A stretch of 64,000 nucleotides of DNA from UBA4951 sp963616935. Its GTDB lineage: Bacteria; Bacillota_I; Bacilli_A; RFN20; CAG-826. The translations under genes and the position numbers were made by a program. The stretch covers positions 186,001-250,000 of the forward strand of contig CAVEMS010000002.1 in assembly GCA_963616935.1 (NCBI GenBank), written 5' to 3'. The notes under the pieces were generated by a model. It saw only the letters and a list, made by a program, of their open reading frames with translations, ran no database searches and was not told the origin of the DNA. Shown in pieces: positions 51,501 to 58,445 of this stretch (positions are counted from its first letter, which is position 1; every line of letters starts with the position of its first letter).

Positions 51501-54335
51501 GATGCCGCTTTGCAAAGTGGCGATTATGGACAAATACGCCTCGACGTTCCGTCGGCTCTCTTTCTTGATTTCGCCTTTGAAGAGGGCATTATAGGAGGCT
51601 AAGCGAAGTTTATCGCATACGGCCTTAAGATCCTCCGCCTCTTTTCTCGCCTTTTCGCGATAGGTCAAAGAATATTCCTTTTTCTGGAAGGCGAGGAAGG
51701 AAGAAAGATGATAGCCGCCAAAACCCATCGACAAGCGGGCAAGCTCATCCAATGAGGCGATGGCTTTCTTATATTCGAGATACGAGAGACCGGTGACGTA
51801 AGAGAAAGGAATCTCATCGGGCGTCGCGCATTTCTCCTTATCGAGATACGAGACTATCGCGTCGTATGGCGAAAGGAAATAGGGCGCATCGGTATGCATA
51901 GAGGACATGATGGAGTTGAGATTCTTTCTCTTTTCGAGCAAGTCCTCGCTTTGCTTATCGTAATTGTCGTCGTTTGAAAGCTGGCCGAGCTCAAGCAAAC
52001 GCGAATAATTCGAAAGGATGTCGCTTTTTGGCGTGCCAAGGTTAGCGAGTTCCAAAACGAATTGCCCTAAGTGCAAATCGTCGAGCCTCCTTTTTACGAC
52101 GTTTAGCGCCACTTCCTTCTCCGCGACGAAAAGGACCTTTTTGCCATGGTAAAGGAAATTGACGATCATATTGGCGATCGTTTGGCTTTTGCCAGTTCCA
52201 GGAGGGCCATCCAATACGAACGATTCGCCCTTTTCCGCGTCGATTATCGCTTTGATTTGCGACGAATCGGCAGGCAAGGGAGCGGCGAAATCGCTAGGCG
52301 ATATCTTCGCATCCATCTCCTCTGGCGAAACAAGGTTCTCCGCCGAATTCCACTTCTTCTCGCCATAGACGAAAGAGGCGACGATCGGATGGTTCATCAT
52401 CTCGTTCCGATGACTCCTTAGGTCATTCCACATGACGTAATGGGAAAAGGAGAAAAGCGATAAAGCGCTCGTCTTCTCGATTAACGCCCAATTCTTCATC
52501 GGGGCGATGGTGTTTCTTATTTCGTTATAGATAAGGCGAAGATCCACTAGCCCATCGCTCTTTTTCGGAAGGGGATTTAGACGCGAAAGATCAAGGTCAT
52601 AGGCCTCTTTGAAGTATTCGAACGCCGTTTTGTTGAGTTGCAGATCATCGAATGAGTACTCTAGGTAATAGTAGGAACCGCTTTTGCGGCGTGGCATCTT
52701 GACGGGAAGCAAAAAGATAGGCGCATACATCGCCCCCGTTCCGTTTTCCGCAGCCTTAGGGTTATCGAACCAGCGTATCAAACCGATGGTCAAAAACAAC
52801 GGGTTGCATCCGCTTTCTTCGAGGGCGGTGTTGCTCTTTCTCGATAGGTTCTTAAGGGCCATATCGCTAGTATTCGAGAAGTTGACGGCCAATAACGAAT
52901 CGTGCGTATAGGCGCCATCGACGTCTTTCGCTATGGCCGAAGGCGATAAAGAGAGGATTGCCGGGGCTTTTCCGCCGGAATCGATGCCCGAAGGCGACGG
53001 AACTAACGTCACCTTCGCTCTCTCCGACAAAAAGGAAAGGGCCTTCTCTGGATCGTAAGTAAGGAGTTCTATCCCATTAGCCCCGCTCTTATAGGAGATC
53101 AAGCGATTCCGAAGATTGAGATCGAGCAACTTATCTTCCCAGTAGTCGAAACGGTTCTTCCTTCCTTTTTCCAAAGGATCCAAGAAGCGACGGGAAGACA
53201 AATCAACGGTCGGAGCCTTCGAATCGTCGTTTTTTAGCGATGGGAAGTCGAAAGAGACGCTTCCGTCGGAAAGGGTCTTCGGGGAAGGAATCGGCAAAAT
53301 GCCATCATGGCGGCAAGAAGAGATGTCTAGCGCATATTGGAAATTCTTGCCTTTTTCGAATTCCTGATAGGCTCTATCGGTCGATTCATGGAAGGAGATA
53401 TCCATTCCTTCCGCAAGATGCGTGGCCTCGACGATAACGAGATTGTTGAATCCTTTCGAGGCATTGTTAAGAATCGTTTGGGAATTCTCTTCCTTCGGAG
53501 CGTAAAAGGCGCACGTTTCGTCTAACCATGCCGCCAGGTTACAATGCCCTTTATACATTAAGATAATCGGCTTGATGCCAGCCGCTTCCAGAACGCTGGC
53601 GAAAAGGATCGAGAAATCGATGCAGGTCGCGATTTTATTGGCGATCACGTCGCGCGGAAGCCTGATCTTTTGGAAAGTCGATTCAAAAGACGCCGGCGGC
53701 AATGAATAACGGATCCCTATCCCCTTTAAAGCGGTGTATATGGCATCCATCTCCTCAAGAATCTTATTCGGATCATGGAGCAAATACCCTTCGAAGGAAG
53801 AACGTCCGTATTTCTCTTTGGCTATATCCTGCGCCTTGGAGAGAACGTCGATGACAGAAGGGTCGTTAGGGGTCACGAAAGAGGCGAGAATCTCATCGAT
53901 CCTATCGTTCGATGCGCTTTCGTCAATCGGCAAAAAGGCGATGTTTTCTTCCTTTTTCGCCAAAACCTCGCCCTTATCGTTTTCGATGGACACTTTTATC
54001 GAGGCCAGCGTTTTCTCAGTTATTTTGTATAGGGATTCGATGTCTAGATGGATGGCGAAACGGTTAACGACCATCCTTTTCTTCTTTTCCAGGAAGGAGA
54101 TATGGATAGGATCGATTGAGAGAAAACGCTCGGGATTCACGGCGAAACGGATCCAAACGTCCTTAACGTCCGTTTCCGAAGCGTTCTTTATTTCGATGTA
54201 GCGCAAAAAGGAAAAGGAATTCGATTCCCCTTCCGTCATCTCTTTCTTAAGCGTTTCCGCCTGATAATTGACATAATTAATGTCTTTTCTGATGTTGAGG
54301 GATAGTTCCAATTGTCCGTTTTGTTCCATGCTCAT
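48510..54335 (-). CDS. Giant transglutaminase-like/DUF4011/SF1 helicase/nuclease/DUF3320 protein
   Basis: A 1941-residue multidomain protein. In order: a beta-sandwich N-terminus; a transglutaminase-like unit (IATCIDFSILFASVLEAAGI with Cys near 235, then GHCNLAAW with His); DUF4011 (FDYWEDKLLDLNLRNRLIS near 405); an Upf1-type SF1 helicase with Walker A LDGPPGTGKSQT near 706, DEASQIPTS near 1338, GDEEQMPP and RRLNVAVSRARE near 1570; a Vsr/DUF559-like nuclease (IDLAIASKE near 1665); and DUF3320 at the C-terminus. Such proteins recur next to defence genes, but here the neighbours are a MATE pump and proS. ATG 54335 or ATG 54329; TATAAT ends 3 or 9 bases upstream of these. Confidence 0.88.
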   Translation of the reverse strand: MSMEQNGQLELSLNIRKDINYVNYQAETLKKEMTEGESNSFSFLRYIEIKNASETDVKDVWIRFAVNPERFLSIDPIHISFLEKKKRMVVNRFAIHLDIESLYKITEKTLASIKVSIENDKGEVLAKKEENIAFLPIDESASNDRIDEILASFVTPNDPSVIDVLSKAQDIAKEKYGRSSFEGYLLHDPNKILEEMDAIYTALKGIGIRYSLPPASFESTFQKIRLPRDVIANKIATCIDFSILFASVLEAAGIKPIILMYKGHCNLAAWLDETCAFYAPKEENSQTILNNASKGFNNLVIVEATHLAEGMDISFHESTDRAYQEFEKGKNFQYALDISSCRHDGILPIPSPKTLSDGSVSFDFPSLKNDDSKAPTVDLSSRRFLDPLEKGRKNRFDYWEDKLLDLNLRNRLISYKSGANGIELLTYDPEKALSFLSERAKVTLVPSPSGIDSGGKAPAILSLSPSAIAKDVDGAYTHDSLLAVNFSNTSDMALKNLSRKSNTALEESGCNPLFLTIGLIRWFDNPKAAENGTGAMYAPIFLLPVKMPRRKSGSYYYLEYSFDDLQLNKTAFEYFKEAYDLDLSRLNPLPKKSDGLVDLRLIYNEIRNTIAPMKNWALIEKTSALSLFSFSHYVMWNDLRSHRNEMMNHPIVASFVYGEKKWNSAENLVSPEEMDAKISPSDFAAPLPADSSQIKAIIDAEKGESFVLDGPPGTGKSQTIANMIVNFLYHGKKVLFVAEKEVALNVVKRRLDDLHLGQFVLELANLGTPKSDILSNYSRLLELGQLSNDDNYDKQSEDLLEKRKNLNSIMSSMHTDAPYFLSPYDAIVSYLDKEKCATPDEIPFSYVTGLSYLEYKKAIASLDELARLSMGFGGYHLSSFLAFQKKEYSLTYREKARKEAEDLKAVCDKLRLASYNALFKGEIKKESRRNVEAYLSIIATLQSGIPTYKEYYLDSLFLEKKEAVLSLAEKKLELAKGLEKCSLYFNDRAYILSDVASLLNEFKDIRKLSFFKRFGAKRTFWKKLKPYFVSSKRPKDDILSSSLEELSSVNVIKREIEASDPYAKAVLKLFPFDSSSSSSETLNELKATFAIASELRNMEYDSDPEKFVSYISEMGNGKLFGKTNETLKTLYDEFLSIAKRMKEEFEIDISLYGDASNYFGYVGSKMNDVISSLGRLSDWTNVVLAYDEAAKMVPESLMLSFRNGKIPDKNLSDSYVADVCFALLTHVLSERGIGTLSHEKTLSEISSYQEDIKAFQNASIVETAARITAKFPIGASSFASSTSAYQLSKLAKNGGRGCSLRHLFHEYRDLISVLTPCFMMSPATLAQYLDPNDYHFDAVIFDEASQIPTSEAVGALFRADSFVIAGDEEQMPPSNYFVTSLSNQDDGSSLSSVDEDLESLLDDAIVLRLPRKRLTWHYRSRHESLISFSNNRFYGNSLLTFPSPSSEKGSVSFRLVKGAYERGRGINRPSAKAIVAEIVKRLKDPLLRKKSIGVITFNEAEQNLVEDILEKELAANPRLDSAPGGEKIFVKNLENVQGDERDVILFDITYGPDKNGELSLNFGPLSLKKGERRLNVAVSRARETMIVFSSFDPSLIRAERAKNEGASYLRDFLYFAKGGFDALPIRYGNENPENRLSVASFLASDLRKNGYTVTENLGNGSFKIDLAIASKEDPDDYVLGVLFDSPYIAKMSCRDRHVNEPSVLKRLSWNLISLYGVEYLDHRDEVLKAVVNAYNDALSKKENEEEKTASNSPLFIKKPRQTPKNFRPYSKMPKTKKDGCYVETSFLQDVINTEYPISAALLDKRICDAYGYGRIGSNIRNQISECLMRLSPGIETCGSRTFYYPRYYDAMNYRFWRKSDENVPERRIVDIGFIEIGNCAADILLEQGAMSLDDLAKSVSTAFGYSVLSKSANDYLKQGIRWNDSTRLGIYIDDNGIVSLR

Positions 54336-54350
54336 TAGATTATAATCTAA
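54335..54350. promoter_or_regulatory. 16-bp palindrome over the helicase gene promoter
   Basis: TTAGATTATAATCTAA is a perfect palindrome that contains the -10 box TATAAT (minus strand, 54339-54344) and touches the first ATG. It could be a repressor site. Confidence 0.5.
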
Positions 54351-54379
54351 GAGATTGGATTAAAGCCACGAAAGATATT

Positions 54380-54404
54380 AAAAAATGGGCGCAAACGCGC
54401 CCAT
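54380..54404 (-). terminator. Terminator after proS
   Basis: Minus strand: perfect 8-bp stem ATGGGCGC/GCGCCCAT with a 4-base loop, followed by a T run. Confidence 0.92.
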
Positions 54405-54418
54405 GGTTTTCGAGAGCG

Positions 54419-55867
54419 TCAATACGCTTTCGCGAAATAGGCGATGACTCTGGCTTTCTCGCCGCAGACTGGGCAACGAAGCTCGGCGTCTTCCGGAAGT
54501 TCTTTATAGATGACACGGGCCGATCCGCCATTGGTGATGGCTTTGATCTCATCCTCGCATTCCGGTTTTCCGCAAAACGCCATGCGGGCATATCCGCCCT
54601 TCGCCAAGACGGCGTTAAGCTCTTGGATGTCTTTAACGTCATGGATGTTGTCGTTAAGGAAAGCCAAGGCTTTGTCATACATATTCTGGTGGATTTCCTT
54701 AAGCAAATCAGGAACCAAAGAAGCCAAGGAATCTAGCGGCAAGGACTTCTTCTCGCCATTGACGCGTTTCGTTAACGTCGCTTCCCCTTTCGCCAAATCG
54801 CGTGGGCCGATTTCGATGCGTAGCGGCACGCCTTTCATCTCATATTCGGCGAATTTCCATCCCGGCGTCCTTGAATCGTCAGCGTCAAGCTTAACGCGGA
54901 TTCCTTTCGCCTTGAGTTCCTCACATAGCTTTTGCGAAGCCTCAAGCACCCCTGCCTCTTTCTGTCGGACTGGGATGATGACGGCTTGGACGGGAGCGAC
55001 GTATGGCGGCAAGACCAATCCATTATCATCGCCATGGACCATGATGATGGCGCCTAGGAGCCTAGTGCTAACGCCCCATGAAGTTTGGTGCGGAGCCGTC
55101 AAAGCGTTGTTTCTTCCTTGATAAGAAATCCCAAAAGCCTCAGCAAATCCCGTCCCTAAATAGTGGGAAGTGCCACTTTGGAGGGCTTTCCCATCATGCA
55201 TCAAAGCCTCGATGGAATAGGTGTTGACGGCGCCGGCGAATTTCTCGTGTTCTGTCTTTTTGCCCTTTAGGAATGGGATGGCGAGAAGCTCTTTCCCACA
55301 GGCGTCATACGCGTTATCGAGAATCCATTTCGCATTGTTTTCGGCGTCTTCCTCGGTTTCGAAAAGGCAATGCCCTTCTTGCCAAAGGAATTCCGAGCCA
55401 CGTAAGAAGGGCCTCGTGGTCTTTTCCCAGCGGACGACGCTGCACCATTGGTTAAAGAGAATCGGGAAATCGCGGTATGAGGAGACGATTTTCTTGAATA
55501 GATCGCTAAAGAGGACTTCGCTCGTCGGGCGGACGATCAAAGGGTCAGCGAGCTCTTGGCCGCCGCCGATCGTGCAAACCAAGCATTCCGGCGCGAATCC
55601 TTCGATATGCTCTTTCTCACGATTAAACAGAGAAGAAGGGATGACGGTCGGCAAATAGACGTTTTGCGTGCCGATCGATTTGAACTTCTTATCGAGGTAC
55701 GCTTGAATCTCCTCCCAAATGGCGTACCCATAAGGAAGATAGTTGATGAAGCCCTTGACGCTTCCATAGTCCATCAGTTTGGCTTTCTTGCAAACGTCTG
55801 TGTACCATTGGGCGAAATCGACGTCCCTAGAGGTGATCGCGTTGTTCTTGTTTTCCATATCATGCAT
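54419..55867 (-). CDS. proS: Prolyl-tRNA synthetase, archaeal/eukaryotic type
   Basis: Charges tRNA-Pro. At 482 residues it lacks the editing insertion of bacterial-type ProRS and instead has the C-terminal extension of the archaeal/eukaryotic type, ending in Tyr with a zinc-binding set (FCGKPECED and LRCPVCGEKA). Class II motifs: RPTSEVLFSDLF near 115, RWEKTTRPFLRGSEFLWQEG near 150 and the motif 3 region. The start is ATG 55867 or ATG 55858 (MENKNNAITS); AAAGGA is better spaced for the second. Its start overlaps the end of the upstream GGDEF/EAL-like gene. Confidence 0.95.
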   Translation of the reverse strand: MHDMENKNNAITSRDVDFAQWYTDVCKKAKLMDYGSVKGFINYLPYGYAIWEEIQAYLDKKFKSIGTQNVYLPTVIPSSLFNREKEHIEGFAPECLVCTIGGGQELADPLIVRPTSEVLFSDLFKKIVSSYRDFPILFNQWCSVVRWEKTTRPFLRGSEFLWQEGHCLFETEEDAENNAKWILDNAYDACGKELLAIPFLKGKKTEHEKFAGAVNTYSIEALMHDGKALQSGTSHYLGTGFAEAFGISYQGRNNALTAPHQTSWGVSTRLLGAIIMVHGDDNGLVLPPYVAPVQAVIIPVRQKEAGVLEASQKLCEELKAKGIRVKLDADDSRTPGWKFAEYEMKGVPLRIEIGPRDLAKGEATLTKRVNGEKKSLPLDSLASLVPDLLKEIHQNMYDKALAFLNDNIHDVKDIQELNAVLAKGGYARMAFCGKPECEDEIKAITNGGSARVIYKELPEDAELRCPVCGEKARVIAYFAKAY

Positions 55868-57656
55868 TTCCTTTCAACATCAATATTCGGTTTTCGTTCT
55901 TCTCGTTAACCGGCGTCAAAGCCGGGGAATACGGGGCGAAGACATCGCTTGATATGCATTCCATCCCGCTTCCGACGACCAATTCTAAGGCATTCCAATT
56001 GGAAAGGTTAGAGCCAATGATCGGTTTTTTGTACTTAAGGAGCTTCTCGACGAGCGCATGGAGTTGGCTTCGTATGGCCGTATCGAGTCCGGAATCGTCG
56101 TCATTCAATGAGAAATCGACGAAGAAGGCATCGGCCAAAGAGAGCAAATTGGGCTCGATATTGAGGTTCTTGCCACCTAGGGAATAGGCGATGCCGTATC
56201 CGCTTTCTTTGATGGCGTTTAAGCTCTCGACTAACGCATCCATGCCAATATTTGTGACGGATGAGGCGATGTCGTCGTTAGTCAAAGTGAAGACGATATT
56301 GGCGTCTTTGGCGCCTTTTAGACGTTTGAAGAAAGAAGGCACGGAAGGCGTTTCCCTGACCCTTATCGGATAATAAAGCTTTTGGCTCTTTAGTTCCCTT
56401 TCCGAGACAAATGTCCCGACTAGGTTCTTCGCCAAAGCGGCGAAAAGGTTCTTATCGTCTTTGGCTCGCATCGCATAATTCTTAAGTTCATCGATCGAAT
56501 CGAAGGCGCAATCCGATTTCGGCGTCGCCTTGCCCATATATCCGATGACCTTCTTTTTCGAGACTGAATAAACCGGGCGGAAGGAATAGAGAATCCTCTT
56601 CTCATAAATGATTCGCTCAACCTCGCTTCGGTATTGAGTGATTTCGTTATCGCTATAATCCTCGGTTCCGCGCTTGAAGAAGGCGATCGAGCTTGTCGTC
56701 TCGAAAGCGTTCATCGCCGTGCGTCTGGCACTCGATATGATGGCGTCGCCATCCCCCATCAGATCCTTGTTTTTCACGATTCCGACGCGAAGTTCGATTG
56801 GGTGCTTGTTGCTCTTAAAAGGAGCGAGTTCCCTTTCCACCTCGTGGGCAGCCATCAAAGCGAAGGATATGGCCTCCGTGGAATCGACTTGTTCGAAAGA
56901 GGCGATAAGAAACTCGCTTTCGCTGGCTTGGATGAGCTTCATATTCCCTTTGACGAAAGGCTCAAGGGCCATGCGGAAGCGGAAAGAGACGCCCTGTTGC
57001 GTCAATTTGCCTTGCCGCTTGATGCCTTTTGGGGCTTTTTGAACGAGGCTAAAGCAATAGGTTGTGCCCGCGCCACCGCTAAAACTCCTCAAAGCTTCGG
57101 AGAACTCCCTTTCGCTAGACAAGCGGACGCAAGAGCCTATCGACGCTTTGGTTTTTCTTGATGGCAGCAAGTAGCTTTCAAGATGGATGATGCCGTGTGC
57201 GGCGTCGATTTTGCGGATATGCAAGAAAGCATTCATCCTTCTTTTGGACTGATGGAAATAAACGGAGGTCTGAAGATAATCGGCCGATTTCTTCTCAGCC
57301 AAAATGTCGTTGATCCAGTTCCGGACCCTCGTTGGCTCGCCGCCGGGGAAGGAATTATAGAACTCATTCAAAGTGCAATGCCTTTGTTTGGATAGCCTCC
57401 CCAAATCGAAGAAAGTGACCTGGGCACGTTCGGCTTCGATGCGGTAGATGCGGACGCTATTGACCTCGCTATTCATATGCCTTAGGTATTTGACGTCGTT
57501 TTTCGAATAGACGATCCAAGTGACGATCAAAACGACGACGAAGACGATGCATAGGAGCAACGCCAAGGTTATTAACAGATTCGGAAGATTTTCGATGCTG
57601 AAAAAGCCATCCAAGGCAACCAATCCGTTTTTAAAAGAAAGCAGCATCGTTCGCAT
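55860..57656 (-). CDS. Membrane-anchored protein with degenerate GGDEF-like and EAL-like domains
   Basis: A 598-residue protein. One membrane helix near residues 28-50, then a PAS-like stretch, then a region with the shape of a GGDEF domain where SESEF takes the place of the signature, then an EAL-like C-terminal third. The latter starts ILYSFRPVYSVSKKKVIGYMG, where the EAL triplet is lost, and ends with ECISSDVFAPYSPAL, like the EAL barrel end. Metal and catalytic residues seem absent, so I expect a binding or scaffold protein rather than a c-di-GMP enzyme. TAAGAT ends 7 bases before the ATG. proS is downstream in the same transcript. Confidence 0.6.
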   Translation of the reverse strand: MRTMLLSFKNGLVALDGFFSIENLPNLLITLALLLCIVFVVVLIVTWIVYSKNDVKYLRHMNSEVNSVRIYRIEAERAQVTFFDLGRLSKQRHCTLNEFYNSFPGGEPTRVRNWINDILAEKKSADYLQTSVYFHQSKRRMNAFLHIRKIDAAHGIIHLESYLLPSRKTKASIGSCVRLSSEREFSEALRSFSGGAGTTYCFSLVQKAPKGIKRQGKLTQQGVSFRFRMALEPFVKGNMKLIQASESEFLIASFEQVDSTEAISFALMAAHEVERELAPFKSNKHPIELRVGIVKNKDLMGDGDAIISSARRTAMNAFETTSSIAFFKRGTEDYSDNEITQYRSEVERIIYEKRILYSFRPVYSVSKKKVIGYMGKATPKSDCAFDSIDELKNYAMRAKDDKNLFAALAKNLVGTFVSERELKSQKLYYPIRVRETPSVPSFFKRLKGAKDANIVFTLTNDDIASSVTNIGMDALVESLNAIKESGYGIAYSLGGKNLNIEPNLLSLADAFFVDFSLNDDDSGLDTAIRSQLHALVEKLLKYKKPIIGSNLSNWNALELVVGSGMECISSDVFAPYSPALTPVNEKNENRILMLKGNA

Positions 57657-57663
57657 AGGCTAA

Positions 57664-57669
57664 ATCTTA
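57664..57669 (-). promoter_or_regulatory. -10 box of the GGDEF/EAL-like gene and proS
   Basis: TAAGAT on the minus strand ends 7 bases before ATG 57656. No clear -35. Confidence 0.45.
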
Positions 57670-57809
57670 GCACATATTAGCGCACGCGTGATAAGGAAAG
57701 CTTTCGGCGGTTTTCTAGGAAAACAGCCAGACAATCGAGGGATAAACATATGAAAATCGAAAAATCCCCGCATATCCCAATCGTTTCGCGCCATACCGCA
57801 TATTTTTAG

Positions 57810-57838
57810 TTGCTAGAGGCATTTTTTAGGGGTAGTAT
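57810..57838 (+). promoter_or_regulatory. tRNA-Ser (CGA) promoter
   Basis: TTGCTA (57810-57815), 17-base spacer, TAGTAT (57833-57838), 12 bases before the mature tRNA 5' end. Confidence 0.7.
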
Positions 57839-57850
57839 ATCCATCGCTCC

Positions 57851-57941
57851 GGAGAAGTACCCAAGCGGTCGAAGGGGTCAGTCTCGAAAACTGATAGTGG
57901 GTGTATGCCCAGCCAGGGTTCAAATCCCTGCTTCTCCGCCA
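57851..57941 (+). tRNA. tRNA-Ser (CGA)
   Basis: Acceptor GGAGAAG/CTTCTCC. The anticodon stem TCAGT/ACTGA encloses CTCGAAA, giving CGA. A long variable arm is present, the T loop is TTCAAAT, and CCA is encoded. 91 bases. The accessory patch begins right after it. Confidence 0.96.
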
Positions 57942-58024
57942 ATGAAAAAAATATCCTATCCATATACGTTCGTCTCTATGGGTTCGGGTTGATAATAAAG
58001 CTTCCTTCAACTAAGGAAAGACAT

Positions 58025-58058
58025 AGTCATTGAGGCAACGATCTCAATGGCTTTTTTA
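58025..58058 (+). terminator. Terminator after tRNA-Ser (CGA)
   Basis: Stem AGTCATTGAG/CTCAATGGCT (10 bp with one G-T pair), 8-base loop, then TTTTTT. Confidence 0.8.
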
Positions 58059-58320
58059 TTCTTAGTTAATTCATCATTCAAAACTAATTTCAAAAAGCGA
58101 GGAGCATCGCCGATATCATACGCGAACGCCCGACGGCCAATCTCAAGTTATTTGGATCTTGGGCGATGCATTCTTTGTCCTTCTGTGGATTGATCATAAA
58201 CGGTATGCAGGCGGGTTCGAATCCGTCTACATCCCCTTCGTTTTTGTGGTGAGTAAGTTTTGTTGTCCCCGTGTCTACTTTTGGGTTAGCGGAGCATCAT
58301 GACCACTAATAATTTACTCA
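58059..58320. other. Gene-free stretch with tRNA-like and inverted-repeat fragments
   Basis: No supported gene. It holds an 8-bp inverted repeat GCATCGCC/GGCGATGC (58104-58111 and 58162-58169) and, near 58205-58225, a T-arm-like AGGCGGGTTCGAATCCGTCT with one base missing from the expected stem. Both may be debris of an inserted element. Confidence 0.35.
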
Positions 58321-58406
58321 ATTGGCTCTAAAAAGGTGTAGGATAGTCAACCGATTGGCTCTAAAAAGGTGTGATTTTGTTATTGGATTGGCTCTAAAAA
58401 GGTGTG
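58321..58406 (+). repeat. Three 20-bp direct repeats at exact 33-bp period
   Basis: ATTGGCTCTAAAAAGGTGT recurs at 58321, 58354 and 58387 without a mismatch over 19 bases, separated by 13-14 variable bases. The array ends 5 bases before the -35 of the AAA gene. The spacing is close to three helical turns, so bound proteins would sit on about the same face. The repeats read as LALKRC units in one frame, but that frame has no credible gene. Confidence 0.85.
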
Positions 58407-58411
58407 AAGTA

Positions 58412-58439
58412 TTGATATTACGGCATTTTGCAATATACT
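58412..58439 (+). promoter_or_regulatory. AAA/DUF4143 gene promoter, leaderless geometry
   Basis: TTGATA (58412-58417), 16-base spacer, TATACT (58434-58439), 6 bases, ATG 58446. The repeat array lies immediately upstream. Confidence 0.75.
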
Positions 58440-58445
58440 ATCTTC

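Noticed and set aside
48510..57656. Multi-gene defence island around the giant helicase
   Set aside because: Neighbours are a MATE pump, proS and a signalling-like membrane protein. No methylase, second nuclease or recombinase is adjacent.
58321..58406. CRISPR array
   Set aside because: Only three 19-20 base repeats with 13-base spacers, no cas genes, and the array abuts a promoter. Spacing and size do not fit CRISPR.
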